Shown here: positions 10,701 to 25,600 of the stretch, one piece after another
How the letters are laid out: every line of letters starts with the position of its first letter
How positions within the stretch are numbered: the first letter of the stretch is position 1
Source of the DNA: Galbula dea
Lineage: Eukaryota > Chordata > Aves > Piciformes > Galbulidae
Reading direction: 5' to 3'
Assembly: GCA_013399015.1 (NCBI GenBank)
Contig: VWZX01001949.1
Span: 558,001-622,000 of the forward strand
DNA length: 64,000 nucleotides
Notes under the pieces: model-generated
The model's input: only the letters and a program-made list of their open reading frames with translations
The model's database searches: none
Told to the model about the DNA's origin: nothing
Program-made: the position numbers and the translations under genes

Positions 10701-13490
10701 TCAGGCATTTGAACACAGTGGCATTGATTCATTAAGGTTTCTCCATTCCATCAACAAATTTCATTTCCCAGGAGAAAATGGAACAACATTAATTATAAAA
10801 GTCAGATTTCTACATTAAACTGCACATTATATTTTAAAATCATGTACAACATACTCTGCTGATATGATAGGTAAAACAGATTCCTGATCTCTTTTGCTAT
10901 TATCATTTCAACCCTGGGAAATTTAAGCTACATCTATTCTAAGAAATTAAATATGTCTGGATTGTTCTCTGGCACTGGAGCATGGAAAAACCTACATTCA
11001 TATTATTACACTCAGTTAACATTCAAATCAGGGTAGTGACATCCAAAGTGCTTGTTGGGAAGGGGCCTGAGCTACCTCCTGGGCTGTGTCTCCAACTCTG
11101 TTTGCAGCCACACTGGGGTCCATTCTGGCAATTTAGCAGTAAAGACAATGGTTTCAAGTACCTACAAATGCTACTTGCCACTATTGAATTGAATAGTGGA
11201 GACACAGCCTCACATACAAACAAAGGCATGAAGAAAAGAGACCTGACTTTCTGGTCATTGTAGATGTTCTTCATAGGCAGAAGCTGTATTGGTAGCATGT
11301 AGCTATTGATACTCTTAAACACCTGTGGCTCTGGTTCTCAGTGTGGCCACTCTTGCAATTCAATTAACATTTCATTTGCCTACTTTCACCCAAGAGGGAG
11401 CATACAGAGATTCCACATAGATTGTGCTGCCCTGGAAAGATTTTGATGAGTACCAGTGGGAAGTTTCTGGAGCTCAGCATTGTTCTCAACACAATTTTTG
11501 GTGTTGTTAATTGCACATCCACATGGAGAAACAGGAATGATCCCACAGTGGTACCTCCTTTAGTGTGGATGACTACCCTTCCTCCAGTGCAGGTTCATTT
11601 CCAGAGCTGCTAGCCTGGAAACCCTCATAGTGTTTCCCCCTATGGAGCCAGGTTGCCCTATGGAGCCTCATGCACAGCTGTGACCTTTGCTCCAGCCAAG
11701 ACCTGTGATCTGCTATAATTTTGAGTGTCTTGTGACCTTCTCTGAATAAAGGTGCTACAAAGTGCATCTTCATGGTGAAACTGGCTGTGGGGAGAGTAAT
11801 GGTAGAAGTTAGCACTTCACTTTCATCTTAGGGTAAGTTTTACCAAAAACAAGAGAGGTGAAATGCCTCTGTCTTTTTTACTCCATCCTGGCTCAGTCAA
11901 CAGCTACACCCTGTCTTTATTGTTGTCTTGAACTTTTATCTGCCTTTGGATATTTTTCAGAAAGGCCAGAAGAGCTTAGCCTTTCAAATGACTTTCCCAG
12001 CTACAGGCAATTGTTTCATTGTTCTGAAAGAGGAGAAAGAATGCTGACAATGACTAGTTTCTCATGTGAGAGGGTTTCATCCTTTCATTCAATGCCTGTA
12101 AATAACTTCTTGATATCTCTTCTAACATCAATGGAGAAATACAGGTTAAACTGGCTCCCAGGACACAGAAACTTCTAATTTTTTACAGATTAATTTTATT
12201 TTAAAGCTAGCTGAGAGATTCACAAAATTCCCAAATTTGAGGAACTGTTAAAAAAGAAATTAAAGCCAAATGGAGGCAGTTTTCTTATGGTGCTTTCAAT
12301 GCATGCATACCTGAAGCGAGTTAGTCAGGAGGACTTTTGAAATAGACATCTTCCATAGAGGTGGCACAGGTATTTCTACTTCTGTCATAGCTTGCAGGAA
12401 TAGTATGTTGAAAAGCAATAAATTAGAGAGAATAAATGAAAGGCAACATTGGCCAGCTGATTGTAGCATAAATTGTTGACAGCTGTGTGTAAATTGGTGC
12501 TCTAGAGATTATGACCATGGGCTAAACCTGACCTGGGCTCTTGCCTTTTCACTGTGATGCATCATTGCTTTCCATTGTTTAATTTAAAAAGGCAGATTTC
12601 TATACTTCTAGCATCACCATCTTATATTGCATTGTCTCAGAGTTTTTTCTTCAATGAATAAAAGAGGTACTTACTAATCAAGATCATTACAGTTGAGTTA
12701 ATAAGTGACAAAACACTCTTAATTTCACATTGATTTATCTAATTGCAATAAACCTCAGCTGTGGGAACCTATGCTGAGGTAGTCCTACAAATCTTTTGTC
12801 TTTACTAAGGTTTTGCAGATAGGCAACTCAGGACACACTTGTTGTGGTAAAGAATCAAAGTGATGTTTTTAAGACAGGAAATGACTGAAAGAGAGACTGA
12901 ATTTGATGTAAGTAAACCCAACAGTTCATTTCTCTGGCATGTAGAGAACACAGACAGATATCATAGCCTTTTTGCAGAAGTTTCAATGATCTTCCCTGGC
13001 TCCAGCCCCTCCCCAAAATACCCAATATGTATGCATAAACCTATGTATGCACCAAATTTTCACAAACTCAGGGATTTGCTGACTTTAAGACTAGCAATAT
13101 ATTTCTCTGCCAAAGTGTACCTATAAATAAAGCTTCATTTACGACAGGAGTTGGAGCCAAGAGTCATAATTACTCTTATGATTCTGAAAATTTGTAGCTG
13201 GTGCAGAAATCATTAGTGAAGTCCTATGAAAAACCTATACCCATGCAAGAGAATTTTCTCTTACATTCTTGTGTATACATAAATTTCTCTGTCTCTTCTT
13301 CTTACATTAATTTTCAGAAAGAAAAGGAAATAATTAATAGCACTTGCATTGATTAGGAAAGACATTATACTGGTGGATATGTTTATGGAATTAATTATTT
13401 TATCATCAGCTTAATGTTAGCAATAAAAAATATTTATTTGCCCAAAAGGTTTTCCATAAACTTTAACATCTAATTAATAGTAAGAGTTGT
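7701..13490. other. Unique AT-rich DNA, no gene seen
   Basis: About 5.8 kb without a supported gene. An 11-nt A-run lies at 8028-8038. An (ATTAC)-like triplet of short direct repeats occurs at about 10219-10240. The stretch 9120-9300 has a homeobox- and E-box-rich look (see findings). Overlapping open frames on both strands at 11.0-11.8 kb have no domain and no consistent splice context. Confidence 0.4.
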
Positions 13491-13512
13491 TAATATAGAT
13501 ATATATATATTA
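13491..13512. repeat. (AT)n dinucleotide run
   Basis: A short AT microsatellite with a core of six uninterrupted AT units (13499-13510), flanked by 'taatatag' and 'ttaaaa'. It could form a cruciform or slip in replication. Confidence 0.8.
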
Positions 13513-16500
13513 AAAACCCAAAAATGTTCTGTTTAGATTTTACCACTGCAAACCTACAACAGTTCTGTTGTTTCAAATATATGTATTTGGGATTTGTGCC
13601 AGTAGAAGTGATAGCAGAGCCTGGCCCAAAAGAGGACTTCAGGAAAGCAAAGGTCACTGCTTACTCTAATTTTATGCACAGTGTGATGGATTATTGGCAC
13701 GAACAACAACCACTTAACCTTCTAGCTTTCATTTCACTGCACAAGCTTTAATGGATTTCTCTTAACCCTTGTGTGAGGAAGGTCAGCATTATCCCAGTCT
13801 GAAAGATGAAGAATTGTGCAGAGAAAAGCAAATGCAAGAATTTTTATACTTCTGAATCTTACTCTGGTTATTAAATTGGAATGATTCTGGCTTTTGTGCC
13901 TCAGGCCCATGTTATGTGGTTATGATCTACAACTAACCCCTTTGGAGGAGCTCACAAAAACTGAGCCATAGGCCTTATGGAGATGTTGGCTCCGTTGTAT
14001 TGTGAAGTAAATGTTAAATTCATGCAGAGGTGAGGACACTAAGAGGCCTTAATCCTTCCTTAGTTTTCTCTTTGGCTCCATCACAGCTGGCTGCATCACA
14101 TTTTTTTGGTGGGAATTGTTGTCTCAATGCAGTTGGCTGTGCTCAGGTTGTCCCTTCTCTGAATCAGCAGCGTTGCTGTGTGTGTCAGAGGGCAGCAAAA
14201 GTCCTGAGCCATAGAAGCCTGGAGAAGGATGGATGGCCTTGTACACAGTGGCAGAGATCTGTGTTCAGTTCTGCTTATCCAGATTTCAGGAAGGTTGCTT
14301 AATTAGCTTTGATCACTTCTGCATAATGAAGTAGTAAATCTTTCTACTGTCCTGGGTCTTGTACGTTTAATTAGGAGTTTCTCTGACAATAAGCCTGTAT
14401 TAAACACTTTGCTCAACAAAATTTTAACAATAATAGTAGAGCTTTGGGACTGCTTTTGATCTTGGGTTTCCATTCAGCCCATAAAAATGCACATAGAAGC
14501 GAGAAATCTAAATCTTGGCTTGCAATCTGAAGGCACTCCTATGCCTTTGGACACTGGGGTGTTTTAAATTCTGCCTTTGTTTGGGGGTAGCTCACATGCA
14601 GTAGAGCATCCACCTCCTATTTCTTTAAGTATAGAAACTGAATAACAAGGAAGCAGAAAATCAGCCTAGAAGAAAAGATTTTGTGTGTTCCAATATGGTT
14701 TCTTACATTCAAAATTTTTATTGTTATGAAATAAATAACTTCATAAATAGCCAGAATCAATTGCAGAGACAGGAGCTAATTCAGCTATGCCCACAATCCA
14801 AGGCCTTTCAGAGTTGGTTTCTTTTCTCTGCACATTCCACCCCCAAGAAGAGCATCCAGCACAGATATGATCACATCTCACTGTGAGTGTATTTTTGAAC
14901 ACAGTTACCTAGTACAGGCAGGAAGTCTCTTAAAAAGGCTAAAACAATTGAGCCAGAGAATCAAAGACCAGTCAGACAAGCTTAAATATCTAGAAAAAAT
15001 ATTGGAACAGATAATCAAGCTACTGGCAATTACTTGGAATTTAAGGCAATGCTCTGACTGTAGAGAAAAGGTTGCACTTAGAGTGGTATTTTAAATAAAC
15101 TGCGGTCATATGCAGGTCAACATTAGCACAAAATATCTCTGGAGATTGTGTTGCAATCCAAATATAAATCTCAACCAAACCCACAAATTCTCAGAACAAT
15201 TACCTTCATTTTAGCTTTTTGCAAGTGCAAAAATCCTAACACATAGTATTCATTCTAGAAATACTTACATGAAACATGTAAAGCTCAGAGGAAAACAACT
15301 CTTAAATAATGAAGTAGAAATCAAGTGGAAGTTGCCAACTTTTTTCAAGAGAGCAATGAACTGCACAATAAATCCCAAGAACAGAGCTGTACCTCTTGCT
15401 CCCATCCATAACACAGGTTTTCAATAGCTACACACTTTTTATGTGCTCACAGAAGCCTGCAGAATTACTGGTAGTGCACATGTCAATGCAACAGAGGACC
15501 TGTTATCACCCACTCCTGCCATTTTAGCAATGTGCAAACAGCTTTGTTTGAAGACCTCAGAACAGGTGTGGAAGTGGGCTAGTAAATACATCTGTCTAAC
15601 GTCACCCCAATGAGGCATAACATGACACTTTATCTAGGAAGAAAAGTACTATATTGTTTCCAGTAAGAAAGTTTTTAGGTTTAAAGTTACTCATGTGGCC
15701 TGGCAGAAACACTCATCTGACAGGTAACGCTGTACTGAAGGTCTGACGTTCTATATCCTGCTGTTTGCTGCATCAGCCAAAGCAGGGAATGTGTATTAAA
15801 CCACAGGTTTGCAATTTATCTGATGACAAAGAAAGCCACAGAAAGGCAATGATTCATTGCACTAGGTATTGAGAACCTTGGAAATGAAAAGAATATCTCC
15901 AGACTTGTCAGAAGACAAGGGCAGCTCTCTGAATACTTACAGATTCTGTGCATACTCATATACACAACAGTAAACAAACAGGATGAGGTCTCATGTTCAA
16001 GAACTAGACTGTGATTATTTGTACTATTTAATTGCTAGCATGTTGTCTAAGCTATATTTGCTCTGGATCAACCAACAATGCCTGAATGATGAGAAAAACA
16101 GGATGTGCCAAGGACTGTTTACAGGAGGCAGATTGGTGGCAACTACCCCCTTTTTGTGGGAAAGGTTGGCCACAGAAGAAGGTTCTAGCTTGTTTTATTT
16201 AGTAGTATAAGTGTCTCAACAACCCAGAAATTGGGTAAAGACTGGGACTGTCCTGCACACATTTTTCAGCATCACAACACATCTACATGTAGTGGAGAAA
16301 GTGTGCAATTTGTCACATAATTTGATCTGTCTCCCATTTCATAATGAAGATGCTTTCAGGACTGTTTCAGTCTGTAATTTAAATTGCTTCATCCATTTAC
16401 AGCAGCTAAGGATTCATAACAAAAGAGAATTACATGAGTTCAATTCCTTTGTTACTTGATTCATCTAAGGCTAGCACTGCAGATCACTAGAAAAGACACT

Positions 16501-16639
16501 GTGACCCTTCTTACCAGTTCTTCCTTCATTTCACAGTCCACTAATTTTCATAAATATCAGAAAGAATAAAAATATTAAGGAGTTCTTCGTAATTTCCAAA
16601 GTATCCATGTGAAAATGCATAGATAATGATTACCATCAG
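13513..16639. other. Unique AT-rich DNA, no gene seen
   Basis: No supported gene, RNA gene or repeat. Open frames at 14030-14302 and 14867-15094 are of chance length. The second has a charged helix-like composition, but its start and its neighbours give no support for coding. Confidence 0.4.
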
Positions 16640-16660
16640 CAACTGCTACTGTAGCAGTTG
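16640..16660. repeat. 21-bp near-perfect palindrome
   Basis: The arms 'caactgctac' and 'gtagcagttg' are exact reverse complements with one central T. The flanking bases do not extend the pairing. No function is apparent. The arms hold two AGTTG/CAACT half-sites and an E-box-like CAACTG at each end. Confidence 0.9.
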
Positions 16661-19600
16661 ACATAGACAGTCTTTAAAATGTCTTGATGGAAGAAGCCCT
16701 TTCAATAGGAAGCTAAAACTCACTGATAATTATTCAGTCATATTTGTCAGTGAAAAATGTTTGGAAAAAGTCCAGGGAAGCCTAATGTAATTTTGGAGCT
16801 GGCACTAGCCTGCTTAGGGTAATAGATCAGAGGAGCATCCAAAACCTCTTCCAATAAATTTTTTTCCTGATTTTGGATCCAAATATCCCAAAATACATTT
16901 ATTCCAAGCTGTGATTAGAACAAACTACATGAAAAATTACTATGGACACTTGCCATAAAGCAAAGCACTAAATATTAGAGCATTTTGAGAGCTCTACTTA
17001 TACCACTGATGTGCTAGGCACTGTCCAGATATACTCAAGGATAGCCTGTGCTCCAAACAACTTGTAAGTTTTCACTCACTCTTTTATAACTAATAGAATC
17101 AAATAAAGTGATTTTTAATTCAGTGTGGGGTTATACCAAGCAAATATTTTTTCCTGAGCAAGTAACCTTAAACTTCACTTACAGTGTGAGCAGGCCTGAT
17201 TGCTGGATCTGAAAGAGTTTAGTGGATATTCATCTCATTTTATGGTGGCAATTGTATTTATTTCAGGTGAAGCATATTCTAAACTTCACTGGTCACAGTG
17301 TCTAGAGGACTGCTGATGATACTGGGAGATTTCTTGTCCTCCCATAGACTGCACCACTGAATAATACCAAAGCTACAGCAAGAAGAGAAACAAGCCTTTA
17401 TTAAATGTCATCCATTGCTCACTGGCATTAATTAAAGATCTGGAAGACTGTGGAGGACTTGGCTATGATTTAGAAGCAGACTGTTCTCATATATGGTAAG
17501 CTAATAACACTGGCAGGCTGGAGAAATAGTGGTTGTTCTAGCAATATTACTTGCTAGACTAACCTAGGGACACTACCATGTCTTTTTTAAAAATGAGGTA
17601 TATAAACCCACAAATTCAGTTTAGCATTAAAATTGTATTTTAGAATTAAAATTGTAGAACTAAGGAAAAAACTCCCCAAATTCCAACTTAAAGTGTAAGA
17701 GAAGTCATTCCTGAGATCTTTGATGATCAGCTTCTCTATTCACTATTGAAAAGTCCATTTTTCAACCTTTTATCCTAATGTGGCTTATATTGACCATCAT
17801 AACATTTGTATATGATGTATGTGTCAGATCACCATGGACTGGAACAGTCTGGGAACACATGGAATAACCAACTGCCACACTGCTAACTTTTAACAAAAAT
17901 ATCTTTCAAGTCATAGCTTCTTCTAGGTTCAACAATATTGACCTGGGTGTTACTCAAGCCAAGGCCTATTGGACTCAGTGCAAAACACAGTACCTGATGC
18001 TATAAGGAGGTTAGCATCCATTTTCTTTCCAAGCTCCCCAGGAAATGATATGAAAAAAATGATGGCTTGTTCTGCTTTCCCTTATTGCTTTGCAGGTGTC
18101 AGGGTCTTTGATCAACCACATGGCCATGAGGAGGATTTACTTGTATTATGAAACTAATGAGTTTTTTATTTACACTGACACAGCACAGCAGCAGCATGAA
18201 AAAATCTCAGAGTTCCAACATACACTAACTAATACTGAGATTTTAAGGCTTCTTAGAGAGCAAATCCAACCCTCAGGATCCAAACTTCCACAACCTGCTT
18301 AAATCAAACTCTAAATCTGGCAAACATGCACATAAGCTTTCTTTTTGGTCTATCTTGCAGAGGAGAGTCTAGTTCTTTATCCATATGAATAACATAATCT
18401 AGGTTTGGGTCTTAAAGAAATGCAAATTTCTTGGCAGGCTGTAACTTAATCTACATTTCTCAACATAACTTTTGTCAAAAAATACAAAGAAGGAAAATGA
18501 AAACTACTTGAAGCCAGGTGAAATCAAATTAAATCAGATATAAACTAGTGCCTGTTAAACTTCTACTCCACCTGATCTGGAACTACTTTTGTCTCTTTGT
18601 CTCTCTGGTGGATTAACCTTGACTGGATGCCAGATGTCCACCAAGTTGCTCTATCAACAGGACATGGGAGAGAAAATATAATGAAAGGCTTATGGGTCAA
18701 GTTAAGGACAAAGAGATCACTCAGTAATTACAGTCATGGGCAAAACATACTCAACTTGGGAAACTGGAGACCTGAGAGACTCACTTTCTCTGAGGGCAGA
18801 GCAAACATTAAATATTTGTTTATCTGTTATACAGAGATTTGTATATGAGATGGAAAAGGTCATTTTACCACCTTCAAGTTGGTAACAACACAAATCATCT
18901 CTCTTCATCGTGGGATCCTTTGCAGGTAGAAGCATTAATTAACTTGAGAACTGCCTGAAAAGAGGAGCAAGAGTTACTATAGTGACAAATTGAAGTGGTA
19001 GGTAAGTGAAATATGAGAGTCTGTTGTCCTAGCCTCCTGCAGGGTATGAAGCACTCATTTTGTTACAAAGAGAAACTCTTACATGCCAGGTAATGTTATG
19101 AGACTCCAAGGTGGTAAAGTCTGAATATCCAGGTCTTGAAGATGTCCACCAGACCCTAGGTGGAGTTTGTATTCCTTTGGTTTGTTGAATAATTTTGTAA
19201 GACAATGATGTTGTCATTAATAATGAAGGAAATCACTTAATGTGGGGTTATGATTGGGGAACTCTAGATCCTTCTTAGGTATATATCAGATATAATGGAG
19301 AGGTGATCTCTCTCCCAAAAATAATTAAAATTTTCACTTTTTAAATTTGTTTTCTGCAGAGCCAAAACCCCTTCAGAATTGGAATGCATGCCCAGAAGTG
19401 AATATTCTACAAACCCCAGATGTTTTCCATGCACATTAATCATTAAGATTTTCTTTTTTTTCCATGTACATAAAAAAATTATCAAAAGCATGGAATGATC
19501 AATTTTTCTGTAAGCAGAGAGTAGCACTTGGAAAGGCAAAAGAAATGCAAGGTTTAGTCAGAAAGTAGATTATATTATGTGGACTGGCATGTCTATTCTG

Positions 19601-22600
19601 CTATTTTCTACAGAAAACTATACAGGGCTATGTTGCACTACACAAACTTCCCCAAACTACCAAAACAGTGTGTAAAGAGGAGTATTCTCATAAGTGTTTT
19701 TGTTCATAATCTGCAAGACAGATTTTGAAGTTCCTATTGGAAAAAAACAAAACAAAACAAGAGAAAACACAGAACTAAAAATGGCTGGGAATGTAAATTT
19801 CGAAGGAATTAGGAGCTCAATTTTGTGTGTGATCCTGAAGAGAATGAATAATGAAGAACATGCAGCAATAAGTATGTGAAGATACACCATAAAAAATTTC
19901 TTCACCGAGCTAGTTGGTCCACACTGGATGAAACTGTTCTGATACTTAAGCTTAGGTTGTGAGGGAAACATTTTACACCCCTTTTACCATTCTACAAGGA
20001 TGGCAGGTTTGCTCATAGTGCTTGGATTTACTCTGTTTTCTGGGACTAGAAAAGGTAGAAAATACAGGAGGAAGGATTATGCATCTGTAGTGCCCTTTGA
20101 AAAACACAGCCCATAAACCTGAAGAAGTCTGTGAGAAACCTGTCCAAAAGTTATGCAGAAACCAGTAGGGAGAGGAGAAAGTGCTACAAAGATTATAACT
20201 GAGCCTGCACCATCCTGAAATGGTTTTGAACAAAGAATGCATAATACAAGTTGGGTTCTTTTGGTGGGTACCTGTGGACATACAGAAGCTAGAGCTGTCT
20301 TATTCTCCTCCATCATTACTATATGCTGAACATGACCAATGACAGCACAGGACTTGATAAACCCTTATACAAATTGCAGCTGTCTAACACCCCTCTAGTC
20401 CTCAGATAGAGATGACCAGGAACCAGGCAATCCTTATGCACTCCTTGTTTTTGTCATGAACAGAGAAATCTCCAGGACATACTAAGTGTCAAATAACACC
20501 ATGGGCTGCACAAGCCACCATCATATCTCCAGCTCTTACAGAAGGCATTGCTGCAGAAGGGATGATAAATGGATCTAGATGCGTCTGCCCCTAAAATACT
20601 GGAAGACTGAGATGAGTTGGCAGAGATACAGGGTATCTCTTGGACAGAATTTGCAGTAAATATTCTTTCTTGTCAGCAAAATCTCATCATCTTCACCTAA
20701 GAAAAGGTCCCAGTGAATAGCTTAAGGAGGGACTGTATGAAATGATAGTTAAGGATTGTGCATTTAGTCCCTGAACAATGTTCTGCACAAAGAGAAAATT
20801 GAGATGACCCTTTTTCCTTGGTGAGAAGAGGAAGATTATGTCTTCTTAGTTCAGGTGAGGGTTTTCTAGCTTTTTCTCTTAAATAAACAACTTGAGTTAA
20901 AGATAGGGTTATTATACTGGCAACTATATAACCCCACTTTAAATTTAGAAAGGGTACTTAAATTGCTTTCATGGTGTTTTAAAACCAGCTGGTGGCTGTG
21001 CTGGCTGACTGTCTAAGTTATTAGTGAATGATCTGGCATGTTCTTAATCACTGTGCACTCACATTACCACCTTTGGCAAGGAATTTTGCTTCCTTAAGGA
21101 ATTTCCCATTCTGCAAATCAGAGTTTAGTTCCAACAAAACACTATCCATCAAGACTATAGTCTGCCTTACACAGCATGAATTACATTATTACATTCATTT
21201 CCAGTGATAAGTCTCCTGAATGTCTTGGTTGTTTTTACCATATACTTGGTTTAGGAAAGCAAAGCAATTTCAGAAAGCAACTTCAGAATGAGTTTTCAAT
21301 TTATACACTAGAATAGTTCAAATTCCATTCCAGCAATACATAACACTCTGGTATCATGCTCTGTACCTTACTCAGGCTGCTTCAATGTTAAGACAGTAAC
21401 CACTTATGTGTTGTCATCGGTAGTTAGCAGATCGAGCACAATCTTAGCACTATAGTGAGTCTCCCCAGGTTTTGCATTTGATAAAGTTGACATGAAGACA
21501 AATCCAGGAGTAGTAGAAAATAGAATACTGTACACTTTTCTGTTGTATGTTTTAGAGAAAATAAAGGATTTTTTGTCTTTTCAATCTCACCCATGTTGAC
21601 ACAGCACATTGCTTATGAGATATGTGATGCCAGATGTAGTGCAGTTGCTGCCGTCACCTGAGGGCTCATTAGAGCCTAACTCAAGATTTTAAGGAACAGG
21701 TGAATTTATGTGCAGCCCAAATATATTTTGGTGATGTTAACTGCTTGTACAAAATTGAATGACAGGCTTCCAGCACTACAGCAGGTAGTATATGCTTTAC
21801 AAATGGAAGAACAACATAAACCCACCCCATATACAGTAGTCACCTGCAGAGCAGACACTGAAGGGTCTGTAACATGCATGTGCTCACGACCTGGAGTCAT
21901 GGGTCTACTGAAAGTATCATCTTTCAGAGAACTGAAAATGAGATTGTTTGCCACTTACAGTCATTTTAAATTTGTCAACAGACAAATTATTGATCCTTGT
22001 ACTGAGGAAAAATTCAATACAAGTTGTTCTGCTGCTTAAATTCATATTGATGTGTCAATTCTATGCACTGTTCATACTCATTTTTTTTGCCATAATATTC
22101 CTATACAGCAGTTAAAATGTTGAAACAAAGGAAACCTGGATGCAAAAATTCAGGGCTGACCAAAAGTTAAAGCATATTTTTAATGGCATTGTCCAAATGT
22201 CTCTTGAACACTGACAGGCATCATTATTCCCCTTTGATAGAGTAGAGATAGGCAACTGTTAGCATCAGGCAATTTACAATAATATTTCTCTCTATGCTGA
22301 AAAATCCAGCTTCAGCAAGACTCCAAACACCACACTCCTCTTCTACACATCTGCTTCTTGTTTGTGTTCAAAAGCAGATTTGCTGATTTAAATAGGAAAT
22401 ATATTTTTTCTACTGTTGGTCAAGCACAGCCACTACTGCTAAAATTGAAGCTGAGCTTGAGTTCTGTTTATACATCACAATCCAAAAGTTTATAAAGTCT
22501 AAAAATCTCAAGTTTTGACTTGCTGCAGGCCTGGAGACAAAGCCATTTTCCAGCCATGAAGAAGTTATTTATGGTTGTCAAAGTCTGAGAGAAAGCGTGT

Positions 22601-25600
22601 CTGGATGAGTTCACGAGATGTTCATCAACAGCACATGTCCTGACCTCTGAGCCCTGGTTTCATGTCCCCTCATTCCAGAGGAAAACTTGCTCCCATGATT
22701 GCCATGCATTCAGAGCCTTGGCAGAACTCTCAGGTTTGCAAGACTATCTCCTGCAGGTCACAGAAGTGAAATAAGCTTGCAAGACTGTCTCTGTTGCTCC
22801 TGTTTCCAGAGCTTTTATTTTTATTGTCTATTACATCTTGTCTTTATTTTTTTCCATCACCTTATTCAGAAAATGAACATAGCTTTAATACAGTTCTAAA
22901 AAGAAAAAGACAGGATATAATTTATTTAACATTGATTTTTGATCTAACAAATATGTGTATTTTAAAGATCTTCCCACAAGCTATGTTTCCTACCCAGGAC
23001 TACTCCTATCTTTTTTATTCATTCAGATGCCAACAGAAATGTAACTGCAAACCCAAACCAGTGCTTCCTATATTCCATCTCACCCTACTTTGAGTTAACA
23101 AAAAGAATTGGAAAACTAATCAAAGGCTTCCCACTTCCTCATAGTGAGACACATCATATTACATTAGAACCATCTTTCAAGTTCTCTTACTAAGAAGGAT
23201 GAGATCATTAAAATAAATCTGATTCCAAATTCCAGTCTTGGCAAGTCAGTAGAAGGCAGTACCTTGGAATTTTAAATTTATATTTTGTCCTGGCTTTGCA
23301 CTTTACTGGATGACTTATTTGTAACAGAAGAACAGGGGCTTATGTATGGAAAAATGTTTGCATATCATATTATAGTATCTGGACAAGAACTATTAGTTTG
23401 ACCTTTGTAAAACGTCACCACTGCAGAACTGAAACAATGATACCTCAACTCCTCTCATAGTTTGTTGTTGCTTTTTAAATTTCCCTCAATTTCTGCACTA
23501 CCACAGTTGAGTGAACACTTAACAGAGTACCAGAGAGGGAGAAAAAAACTTTACACTTGTCTCCAAGTTGTGTAATGAAGAGATGTTCTGCTAATACACA
23601 ACTCTCCTCTATATCTTCCCCCTGAAATGGGGAGTTGCAATCTAATGTCCTTCTAAGGCAGGGGTTATCAAAATCTTTTTGACAGAAGTCACCTGTATGA
23701 ACTGACATGAAAAAGAAATGAAAATGTCATACTTTTTTGCATTGAAATGTATCCACAAATTTTGCTCAGCTCTGATATGAAGCCAGTGTTTGAATGAACA
23801 CTGCTTTGCTACCTGCACAAGTCTGATAACAGCTCACAGCTAATGCTGAAACATTTTTCCAGTTTGCAAGCAATTCCTTCAAAGAAGTAGACTGAAGAGC
23901 AGCCATTAGCACCAATAACATTACCTCCCATCCCTCTCATGGCTTGGTGCACTCTGGGGCTGATAAGAGGAGGGATCCCACATTTCTGAGTGGAAAATAA
24001 GACATACTCTGTGAAACCAACAGCATTCCACTAGGATACGAGTCAAAAACTTTCACAACAGCAGTAGTCAGCCATGTTGATTGTTTTTCTCCTAAAGCAA
24101 AGAACACCCTATTTTATTAATCCTCTTTGTTCTTAAAGAAAAATATTTTAAGTTCAAAAAAGCCTAGGTCTTCTTTTCTGGAACAGTCATTCTTGTCCAG
24201 ATCTCAAACTGTCAGGCTGAGACTCTATGGGCTTTCCTCCCACTCTATCTCTCTAGAGACTTGCTAAGACTTTCCTTACAGCTGAAAGTAAACTGGCTAC
24301 CCTGTAATTTTATATGTAGCTTGTCACCAGCAGTCTAAGTAATGAAGACACCTGCTGGTTCCTCACCACCCAGGCAACAGAGAGATCTCTCCTGGCATTG
24401 ATTTTAATTAGCTCATTGCAATGCCTTTTGCTTTCTTTTCCTCCTTTCATCAGGAAACCTTCACTCATACTTCTTTCAGAATCACACTCTGCAGATTTTG
24501 AATTGTGCTGAGCTGCAGCTGACTCAAAAGTGGACCTCTTGTGTTCAGAAACTCAACTACTGAAGGCAGAGCAATAGAGCAATTGCCCTCTCTTATGCCC
24601 TACTTATTTCTATGGAGAATAAGTGGTTCTCATACTTGTGAATCATCGAAGTTCTGTAGAATCTACATTAAAAATATCTGACCTCATTAAAAGAGAAGTA
24701 TTTCAGCCTCTGACACTGAGCAGTCAAAATGCATGCCTGGTGGAGCAGAATTGTGAACTGCAGCTGTCTATCATAACAGTTTTCACAATTTCTGAGAGCC
24801 ATTTTCCTAACAGTAGACAAGATGTGGCACATTTGATCATATGTAGAACAGTTCCATTCTTTCTGGATGGAAAGAACCTCAGTGGACAAAGAAACCTTAA
24901 TAATTTACAAAAAGATATCATCACTATGATCTGACACAGGTACAGTGAAAGAAACACATGACCCACAGCAAGAGAGTACAAGCAAAAGGGTATAATAATG
25001 TGCAGCACCAGTGTCAGTAGTTAAATGCCTGTGAAGCCTTCATAGCTTGTTAACAAGAGGGGTTTGAACTGTGTAGGGCTGTGCTTTAGAGAGGCTTGGG
25101 AAGACCCATTTGCAGCTTGTTGCTTTGCTGCTCTAGGTTTACATTCTGTGACACAAAGCAGGAGTACCTGTACTACCAACTGAAAAAGGGGCCAATAAGA
25201 GATTTCAAGCACTGAGCCCTGACTACCCACACTTTACATAATGGTTTTGGACTATTGCAGCTATCTCTGCCATGATAATTTTTTTTTTCAAAGGAGGCTA
25301 TTTCTAGCTTACAGCAGACTGTGCTGCTTAACAGTTGCTGACCTCCAGCACTAGGATCATACCCACTTCAGAGACATGGCCTGAAGTTTTTCCCCAAAAT
25401 CATCTCTGGCACTGACTGGGACAAGCAAGAGTGGCTCCAGGAAGGCTCTCTAGAGGTAGGGGGCCTTATTTCTTGGCTCTTACTGAAAAAAACAGGCTGT
25501 CAAATAAAAAATACATTATCAAGAAGAACAGGGCAGTTAAAATCCAATCCAGAGGCTGAGGACTGCAGATGTGAAAAAGACAAACAGGGAAAACTTGAAC

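Noticed and set aside
12752..12780. 8-bp inverted arms 'acctcagc' and 'gctgaggt' with a 13-nt loop
   Set aside because: Short arms at variable spacing are expected many times by chance in a window of this size.
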